DNA from: an uncultured Collinsella sp.
Lineage (GTDB): Bacteria; Actinomycetota; Coriobacteriia; Coriobacteriales; Coriobacteriaceae
Direction: 5' to 3'
Length of the DNA stretch: 19,103 bases
NCBI GenBank assembly: GCA_902495085.1
Contig: CABUWA010000020.1
Location: forward strand, 1-19,103
Part shown: positions 14,508 to 19,103 of the stretch, piece after piece
How positions within the stretch are numbered: position 1 is the stretch's first letter
How the letters are laid out: every line of letters starts with the position of its first letter
The notes under the pieces: model-generated
Told to the model about the DNA's origin: nothing
Database searches by the model: none
The model's input: the letters and a program-made list of their open reading frames with translations, nothing else
Position numbers and translations under genes: made by a program

Positions 14508-15071
14508 CTAGACGCGGGAGACGAACTTGCCGTCGCGGGTGTCAACCTTGATGACCTCGCCCTCGTTGAGGTACATGGGGACCTGGATGACAGCGCCGGT
14601 GTCGATCGTGGCCGGCTTGGTGGAACCCTGGACGGTGTCGCCCTTAAAGCCCGGGTCGGTCTGGACGATGGTGGTCTCGATGAACATCGGCGGGGTCACG
14701 CCCATGAGCTCATCGTCAGCAAAGAGCAGCTGGCAGATGTCGTTCTCGCGCAGCCACTTGGAGTTCTCGCCCACCATGTCCTCGGGAACGGGAACCTGCT
14801 CATAGGTCTCATTGTCCATGAAGATGTAGTCGGCGCCATCGTTGTAGAGGTACTGGAACTCACGGGTGGTGAGCATAACGCTCTCGAACTTGGTGCCGGC
14901 GTTGCAGGTGTTCTCGACGACGCGGCCGCTCTTGATGTCGCGGGTCTTGTAGCGCACGAACGCGCCGCCCTTGCCCGGCTTGACATGCTGGAACTCGACG
15001 ATGGTGTAGACCTTGTCCTTAATGCGGAGACCGAGGCCGTTCTTGAAGTCGGCGGTAGAAATGGTAGGCAT
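14508..15071 (-). CDS. efp: Translation elongation factor P
   Basis: Binds ribosomes stalled on polyproline stretches and promotes peptide bond formation. The 187-residue protein has the expected three beta-barrel domains: the KOW-like N domain with ISTADFKNGLGL and the loop HVKPGKGGAF (Lys34 at its tip), the OB domain with YNDGADYIFMDNETYEQVPV, and the C-terminal signature region ending KVDTRDGKFVSRV. Lys34 is the residue modified in many bacteria; no modification enzyme is in the window. The ATG at 15071 has AAAGG five to six bases upstream; the ORF extension to 15104 is not supported. It is the first gene of the efp-recN operon, with a TATAAT -10 about 60 bases upstream. Confidence 0.96.
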   Translation of the reverse strand: MPTISTADFKNGLGLRIKDKVYTIVEFQHVKPGKGGAFVRYKTRDIKSGRVVENTCNAGTKFESVMLTTREFQYLYNDGADYIFMDNETYEQVPVPEDMVGENSKWLRENDICQLLFADDELMGVTPPMFIETTIVQTDPGFKGDTVQGSTKPATIDTGAVIQVPMYLNEGEVIKVDTRDGKFVSRV

Positions 15072-15128
15072 AGCGACCTTTCTTGTTATGGGCAGAACGC
15101 ACAAGCGTCCAAATTACATACGACCGAA

Positions 15129-15157
15129 ATTATACACTTGCAGACGGCGCCTGCAGC
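15129..15157 (-). promoter_or_regulatory. Promoter of the efp-recN operon
   Basis: A perfect TATAAT (15129-15134) on the minus strand predicts a start near 15122 and a leader of about 50 bases. The -35 position (GCTGCA at 15152-15157, 17-base spacer) is poor. An inverted repeat TGCAG/CTGCA lies between the -35 and -10 regions and could be an operator. It comes just after the terminator of the upstream gene. Confidence 0.6.
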
Positions 15158-15165
15158 GAGCGCAT

Positions 15166-15208
15166 AAAAAGAGAACGCGGGGCGCCCGAATCTATCCGGA
15201 CGCCCCGC
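15166..15208 (-). terminator. Terminator of the M24 peptidase gene
   Basis: GCGGGGCG (minus-strand copy at 15201-15208) pairs with CGCCCCGC (15177-15184), with a 3-bp inner CCG/CGG stem. GTTCTC and then TTTTT (15166-15170) follow. The U-run is six bases away from the stem, so efficiency is uncertain. It begins 22 bases after the stop. Confidence 0.75.
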
Positions 15209-15230
15209 CCCAAAAATCTATCGAAATGGA

Positions 15231-16361
15231 CTAGCAATCGATGACGTGGAGGTCATGCGGCGTCTTGGTGAAGGGCTCGTAGCCGTTCTCGGTGACCACG
15301 CCGTAGTCCTCCAGGCGCACGCCGCCCACGCCGGGCAGGTAGACGCCGGGCTCCATGGTGATAACCGAGCCGACCTCGATGATGTTCTTGCTGCGATTGA
15401 AGTTGGGCAGCTCGTGGATGTCGATACCAACGCCGTGGCCCAGGCCATGGTTGTAGTAATCGCCATAGCCGGCATCGCCGATAATCTTCTTGGAAAGCTT
15501 GAAAATGTCGTTGCCCTCGACGCCCGGATGGATGGCGGCGACGCACTCCTCGTGCGTACGGCGCACGAGCGCGTACAGGTCGAGCTGCTCCTGGGTAGGC
15601 TCGCCCATCACGACGGTGCGCGTCATGTCGGAACGATAATCGCAGTAGCCCGCGCCGTAATCCATGAGGACGAAGTCGCCCTTCTCGATCACGCGGTCAC
15701 TCGGCACGGCATGCGGATTGGCGGTGTTGGGGCCGCTCGCCACGATGGAGCCGAAGGCCAGGCTGTCGGCACCGTTAGCGAACATAAAGTTCTCGAGCTC
15801 GTTGCGAACCTGCTTCTCGGTCATACCGGGCTTAATAAAGCCGAGCATATGCTGAAAAGCGGCGTCGGTGATCGACTGCGCATGGCGCATGAGCTCGATC
15901 TCCTCGGCATCCTTGATGGCGCGCATCTTGCGAATGTCGTCATGCATCAGCGGCAGCATGCAGGCGACGGAACGATCCTCCAGACCACGCTGAATACCCA
16001 GGTAGAAGTTGACCTGCATGTCGTCCTCGACAGCGCAGACGCGGCACTTGTTGGCCGCGATCTTGCCGGCGACCCAACCGGGGATGGTGCCCTCGTCCAT
16101 GTCGTAGATCCAGGGACTGCCGGCGGGCGTGTTCTCCTCAAAGCTGTTGAGGTAGCGCGAGTCGGTATGGAACAGGCACTGGTCAGCCGTAATAAACGCC
16201 GCGTGCGGGAACTCGAAGGTGTAGTCGAAGACACCCTTCACGCCCGTGAGCCAACGAAGATTGGCCTCGTCGCGTACCACAATAGCGTCGTAGCCGCGCT
16301 CGACCATCAGGGCACGGACACGTTCGATACGACCGGCAGGACCGGCAGCAAACTCAGACAT
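15231..16361 (-). CDS. M24 family metallopeptidase, Xaa-Pro peptidase type
   Basis: Cytosolic dinuclear-metal peptidase, probably cleaving X-Pro bonds (aminopeptidase P or prolidase type). The 376-residue protein has a creatinase-like N domain (1-about 130) and the pita-bread catalytic domain. All five metal ligands are recognisable: D234 (LMDYGAG), D245 (RSDMTRT), H309 (GLGHGVG), E337 (TMEPGVY) and E351 (RLEDYG). The start ATG at 16361 has AAAGGA six bases upstream. It lies upstream of efp, an adjacency seen in many bacteria, and is closed by its own terminator. Its short leader contains a terminator-like hairpin. Aminopeptidase versus prolidase cannot be separated by eye. Confidence 0.92.
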   Translation of the reverse strand: MSEFAAGPAGRIERVRALMVERGYDAIVVRDEANLRWLTGVKGVFDYTFEFPHAAFITADQCLFHTDSRYLNSFEENTPAGSPWIYDMDEGTIPGWVAGKIAANKCRVCAVEDDMQVNFYLGIQRGLEDRSVACMLPLMHDDIRKMRAIKDAEEIELMRHAQSITDAAFQHMLGFIKPGMTEKQVRNELENFMFANGADSLAFGSIVASGPNTANPHAVPSDRVIEKGDFVLMDYGAGYCDYRSDMTRTVVMGEPTQEQLDLYALVRRTHEECVAAIHPGVEGNDIFKLSKKIIGDAGYGDYYNHGLGHGVGIDIHELPNFNRSKNIIEVGSVITMEPGVYLPGVGGVRLEDYGVVTENGYEPFTKTPHDLHVIDC

Positions 16362-16384
16362 GCAGATTCCTTTCTTGTTGTCTC

Positions 16385-16456
16385 AAAAAGTGCGGGACGG
16401 GTCTCAACCGAACGACGGAATCGCATGCCATCCGCAACCGATTGAAAACCCGCCCC
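16385..16456 (-). terminator. Terminator or leader attenuator between the aroB-like gene and the M24 peptidase
   Basis: On the minus strand GGGGCGGGT (16448-16456) pairs with ACCCGTCCC (16394-16402, one G-U). A second 8-bp stem with wobbles (TCAATCGG/TCGGTTGA) and a GCGGA/TCCGT stem follow toward the loop. GCAC and then TTTTT (16385-16389) come after. It ends only about 23 bases before the peptidase start codon, so it can act as terminator for the upstream operon or as an attenuator for the peptidase. Confidence 0.7.
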
Positions 16457-16461
16457 TCAAC

Positions 16462-16487
16462 ATGATACGAAAGACGATGGATGTCAA
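16462..16487 (-). promoter_or_regulatory. Possible promoter of the M24 peptidase
   Basis: A perfect TTGACA (16482-16487) on the minus strand is followed by TATCAT (16462-16467), but the spacer is only 14 bases. At 17 bases the -10 would be CATGTT. If used, transcription would begin at about 16455, exactly at the start of the leader hairpin. Confidence 0.35.
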
Positions 16488-16493
16488 TAAATC

Positions 16494-17603
16494 TTAGAGA
16501 AGTTCTTTGCGAGAAGCCAAGTAGGCGTGAGCATGGCGCTCAAGAACCTCGTCCTCAACGCCCGTTAGACGAATGGCGCCGAGCGCTGCGGGCAGCGGCA
16601 ACATACTGCGGTTCGAGCGGACAAACTGCTGCCTGCGGAACTCCTCGATATATGCGGCAGGCTCCAGATCGAAGGCAAGCTCCTCGATACCAAAGTCCTC
16701 CAGGCAGTCATCGACCTCAAAGACGTAATCGATATCGAAGTCGCAGGCGTCATGTGCTAGGCGCGCCTCAAAGCGCATGCCCTCGGACAACAGCTGGTAG
16801 GCAGGGACCTGCGAAGCGGCATCGCCCAAGCAGGCGCGCAGGGTACGCTCCCCCGTCTTGCCAAAATCGAGCGCATGGCGGGCGCTCGGGTTCGTGGCCA
16901 TCAGTACGTCCTTGCGGGCAGTCTGAGACCACTGAATGGCATTGACAAGCGCGACCTCCTCGCCCGCGAGAATCTCGGGAACGGTCTCAGTAAACTGATT
17001 CCAGCGGGACTTGCTGCTCGAAAGCATGGTGCCAACAAGTACCGCATAGCCGAGTCTGAGGTCCTCGGGGTCCGCCTCGCGAACAAGGTCGAGGTCACAC
17101 ACGACCAAGCCCGGCTCGGGACGGAACGCGATAGCGGGAAGCGCATTCGCCGACGAGGCGACGAGCGGCTTCATGGTCGTCGCGACCGTGAGCATGGCGT
17201 CGAACGTCGTCGGCAGCAAGGCGCACTCGGTGCGACCGCACCACTGATTGGCACACCAGCAAACAACCGAACAGGTCGCCGTGTCACCGACAGCGACAAC
17301 AAGATCGTCGCAGGTAATACCGTTAGCCGACAGGGCGCCAAAGACGGTATCGGCATCGGCCAGCGTAGCGCCGGCAGGAGAAACCTCGAGAGCGAGCAGC
17401 GACACGGCAAAACCGGCGTCGACCAGCGCATGCTCGACGACCTCGCCAAAACGCTCGGATGTGGCGTCGTTCCAAACAACCATCGCGCGCTTAGGCTTGC
17501 CCACAGCCGAGGCAAACATGCGCGACAGCTCCTCGAACGCGCCCAATCCGACGCGGACATCGACACTGCGGTTTTGGAAATTGATAAGTTGACGGCGAAT
17601 CAT
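16494..17603 (-). CDS. AroB-like protein (3-dehydroquinate synthase fold, catalytic residues lost)
   Basis: A 369-residue protein aligning along its length with 3-dehydroquinate synthase, the enzyme that makes dehydroquinate from DAHP. Recognisable positions: LVVAVGDTATCS (101-112, for the GGGVVGD nucleotide loop), LLPTTFDAMLTVATTMKP (129-146, for PTTLLAxVDSSVGGK; only the Lys remains), LRLGYAVLVG (about 182-191, for SGLAEVIK), LDFGKTGERTL (about 245-255, for LNFGHTxGHAxE) and LLSEG (about 271-275, for LHGE). The metal-ligand Glu and both His are replaced, as is the usual catalytic Asp. The frame is intact. The ATG at 17603 overlaps the aroK stop (ATGA); a start at 17636 would run deep into aroK. 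The fold is likely retained; normal DHQ synthase activity is doubtful. It may be a pseudoenzyme or have a new function. Confidence 0.75.
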   Translation of the reverse strand: MIRRQLINFQNRSVDVRVGLGAFEELSRMFASAVGKPKRAMVVWNDATSERFGEVVEHALVDAGFAVSLLALEVSPAGATLADADTVFGALSANGITCDDLVVAVGDTATCSVVCWCANQWCGRTECALLPTTFDAMLTVATTMKPLVASSANALPAIAFRPEPGLVVCDLDLVREADPEDLRLGYAVLVGTMLSSSKSRWNQFTETVPEILAGEEVALVNAIQWSQTARKDVLMATNPSARHALDFGKTGERTLRACLGDAASQVPAYQLLSEGMRFEARLAHDACDFDIDYVFEVDDCLEDFGIEELAFDLEPAAYIEEFRRQQFVRSNRSMLPLPAALGAIRLTGVEDEVLERHAHAYLASRKELL

Positions 17604-18133
17604 AGCAGCCCACGCTCCAAAAGCATCTCGGCACAAAGGTAGGAAACGTCCTCGAAGGACTTGTTGCGAATATCAAGGGTAATATCGGCGGCCTCGCGAT
17701 ACAGCGGACGACGATGCTCAAACAGGCGCGCAGCATGCTCGGGCGAGCGGAAATCGGGCCGGGTATCGGAGCGGCGAATCTGGCGCAACGAGTCCTCAAA
17801 GTCGCCTTCGAGATACACACAGGTACCCATCTCGTGCATCAGTTCAATGTTCACCGGCGTCTCGACGATGCCACCCCCGCACGATACCAGCAGGCTGCGC
17901 TCGCTTTGAAGCGAACGGAGTGCCGAGGTCTCGAGCTGGCGAAAACGATCCTCGCCCTCGGTCTCAAAAATCTCGGTCACCGACTTGCCGCATCGACGCA
18001 CAACCAAACGATCGGTATCGATGAATCGACGCTTGAACATAGTGCCCACGTTGCGCGCAAGCGTCGACTTGCCCGCGCCCAAAAAGCCGATAAAGAAGAT
18101 ATGGTCGCAGCCGTGTTTGATGTGCTGAGACAT
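17600..18133 (-). CDS. aroK: Shikimate kinase
   Basis: Phosphorylates the 3-hydroxyl of shikimate with ATP, fifth step of aromatic amino acid synthesis; cytosolic. The 177-residue protein has the normal features: P-loop GFLGAGKST (16-24), FIDTD (Asp39 and Asp41), substrate Arg in GEDRFRQLE (Arg65), SCGGGIV (Gly86-88), lid arginines in SDTRPDFRS, and the C-terminal Arg in PLYREAA (about 146). The catalytic set looks complete, in contrast to the AroB-like partner. The start at 18133 has only a weak ribosome binding site and lies 8 bases after yqeG. Its stop overlaps the AroB-like start, so the two are translated together. Confidence 0.93.
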   Translation of the reverse strand: MSQHIKHGCDHIFFIGFLGAGKSTLARNVGTMFKRRFIDTDRLVVRRCGKSVTEIFETEGEDRFRQLETSALRSLQSERSLLVSCGGGIVETPVNIELMHEMGTCVYLEGDFEDSLRQIRRSDTRPDFRSPEHAARLFEHRRPLYREAADITLDIRNKSFEDVSYLCAEMLLERGLL

Positions 18134-18141
18134 GGCGGAAC

Positions 18142-18639
18142 CTATTCCTCGCAGGGAAGGTCGCGCAGGGCCCGGCGTTCAAAGATACGGAAGATCTGCG
18201 TGTACCACAGGTCCTGGGTTGCCTGCGGCTTGACCAGAATAGTGTCAACACCGGCAAAGTTACCGCTCCACACGTCAGTGTAAAGCTGATCGCCGATCAG
18301 CACGGCCTCGTCGGCCGTGGCGCCCAAACGCTTAAGACCCGCCTTCAGGGCAAACGGGGCGGGCTTCATAGCGTGGCTGATGGCCTCGAGCCCCAGCTCG
18401 CGCGCCGATGCCATGACCTGGTCGCGATGCCAGTTGTTGGACACCATGCACAGCTTAAAGCCCTTAGCATGGGCGGCCTCGAGCCAGGCGGAGACCGCAG
18501 CGGGTACCTGCTCGGTATCACGCGGCACCAGGGTGTTGTCGCGATCGAGCAGAATGGCGCGTTTGCCGTCGGCCCAGAGGGTATCGAGGTCGATGCGATC
18601 GACCGAGGCAACATATCGTTTGGGGCTAAAAATCCTCAT
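18142..18639 (-). CDS. YqeG-family HAD phosphatase
   Basis: A 165-residue member of the YqeG/HAD subfamily IIIA. The HAD motifs are present: motif I LLDRDNTLV (Asp32 and Asp34), motif II MVSNN, the Lys in KPAPFALK, and motif III LIGDQLYTDVWSGN. Related proteins are soluble phosphatases; a phosphatidylglycerophosphate phosphatase role is known for plant and cyanobacterial relatives, but the bacterial substrate is generally unknown. I choose the ATG at 18639, two bases after the mltG stop. The longer frame begins with a TTG inside mltG. It is placed between mltG and aroK in a tight operon. Confidence 0.88.
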   Translation of the reverse strand: MRIFSPKRYVASVDRIDLDTLWADGKRAILLDRDNTLVPRDTEQVPAAVSAWLEAAHAKGFKLCMVSNNWHRDQVMASARELGLEAISHAMKPAPFALKAGLKRLGATADEAVLIGDQLYTDVWSGNFAGVDTILVKPQATQDLWYTQIFRIFERRALRDLPCEE

Positions 18640-18641
18640 GA

Positions 18642-19103
18642 TCAATTCCAAGACTGTTGGTGCTCTTCGTAGGTCTTCGAGAAATACTCCTCGTCCTGTG
18701 TGATGTAGAAATACAGGTCATCGGAGTCGGTCGGCTCAAGGGTAGCCTTGAGCGCCTCGAGCGAGGGAGAGCAGATGGGCGTGGGCGGCAGGCCCTCATG
18801 CTTATAGGTGTTATACGGGCTATCGCTCTGCAGGTCGTCGGCGGTAACCTCGCCGCCGGTGACATACATCATGGTCGCATCGCTGTTGAGGTAACGCAGG
18901 CCATCGAGCTTGCCCGCCAGACGGTTATAGAAAACCGATGCCACATGCGCGCGCTGATCGGCGTTGAGGCCCTCGCGCTCGACAATCGAGGCAAGGTTAA
19001 CGATGTCGTAATCGGACATCTCCACGCCATAGCGCTCCTTGATCTTGGCCTCGCAGCTGGCAAAGTCAAGCGACTTATACTCGGCGTTGAACTGGTCAAG
19101 CAT
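18642..19103 (-). CDS. mltG: Endolytic murein transglycosylase MltG (C-terminal part)
   Basis: Partial gene: only the last 153 or so residues are inside the window, and the coding frame runs off the right edge (the methionine at the edge is probably internal). MltG is a membrane-anchored lytic transglycosylase of the YceG family that cuts nascent glycan strands and limits their length. Family marks are LASIVEREG (with the expected catalytic Glu), FYNRL, YLNSDATMMYV, YNTYKHEGLPPTPI and SLEALKATLEPTDSDDLYFY. The N-terminal membrane anchor is outside the window. It is the upstream member of the mltG-yqeG-aroK-aroB-like run. Confidence 0.93.
   Translation of the reverse strand: MLDQFNAEYKSLDFASCEAKIKERYGVEMSDYDIVNLASIVEREGLNADQRAHVASVFYNRLAGKLDGLRYLNSDATMMYVTGGEVTADDLQSDSPYNTYKHEGLPPTPICSPSLEALKATLEPTDSDDLYFYITQDEEYFSKTYEEHQQSWN

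Overview
The window looks like chromosomal DNA of a high-GC, anaerobic-type Actinobacterium of the class Coriobacteriia, most likely Collinsella or a close relative. This is inferred from protein flavour and gene order (mltG-yqeG-aroK-aroB-like, M24 peptidase, efp-asp23-nusB-xseB-tlyA-nadK-recN), not from a database search. I see no phage, insertion sequence transposase or CRISPR array.

Layout: (1) Positions 1-147 hold two tandem, apparently identical tRNA-Glu(CTC) genes on the minus strand, the first cut by the window edge, with a good promoter upstream. (2) 274-1668 is a CCA-adding enzyme/poly(A) polymerase family gene (minus). (3) 1864-8622 is a PTS sugar locus, all on the minus strand: two divergent 1-phosphofructokinase-like genes, ptsI (enzyme I), ptsH (HPr) and a fructose-type EII with B-C-A domain order. 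A divergent MurR/RpiR-family regulator follows at 8895-9752 (plus). Together these encode the whole phosphate relay (PEP > EI > HPr > EIIA > EIIB > sugar) plus the kinase that would turn fructose 1-phosphate into fructose 1,6-bisphosphate. Nearly every gene is separated from the next by a terminator or terminator-like hairpin, so the genes can be expressed at different levels. (4) 9974-15071 is a compact minus-strand housekeeping operon, efp-asp23-nusB-xseB-tlyA-nadK-recN, with stop/start overlaps and a strong -10 upstream of efp. (5) 15231-16361 is an M24 (Xaa-Pro type) peptidase with its own terminator and a terminator-like hairpin in its leader. (6) 16494-19103 is another minus-strand operon, mltG(partial)-yqeG-aroK-aroB-like, with coupled starts.

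The most unusual points are: the AroB-like protein, in which all three expected metal-ligand positions and other catalytic positions are replaced although the ORF is intact and coupled to an apparently normal shikimate kinase; large fold-back elements in intergenic DNA (6231-6359, 6469-6529 and 9776-9947) that look like palindromic mobile or REP/MITE-type repeats; two FruK paralogues with unusual substrate- and phosphate-loop residues; an xseB gene with no xseA beside it; and several intercistronic terminator-like hairpins inside the PTS locus.

Many start codons were moved inward from the longest ORF because a Shine-Dalgarno sequence lies just upstream of an internal ATG. Long plus-strand ORFs opposite the minus-strand genes are treated as shadows.
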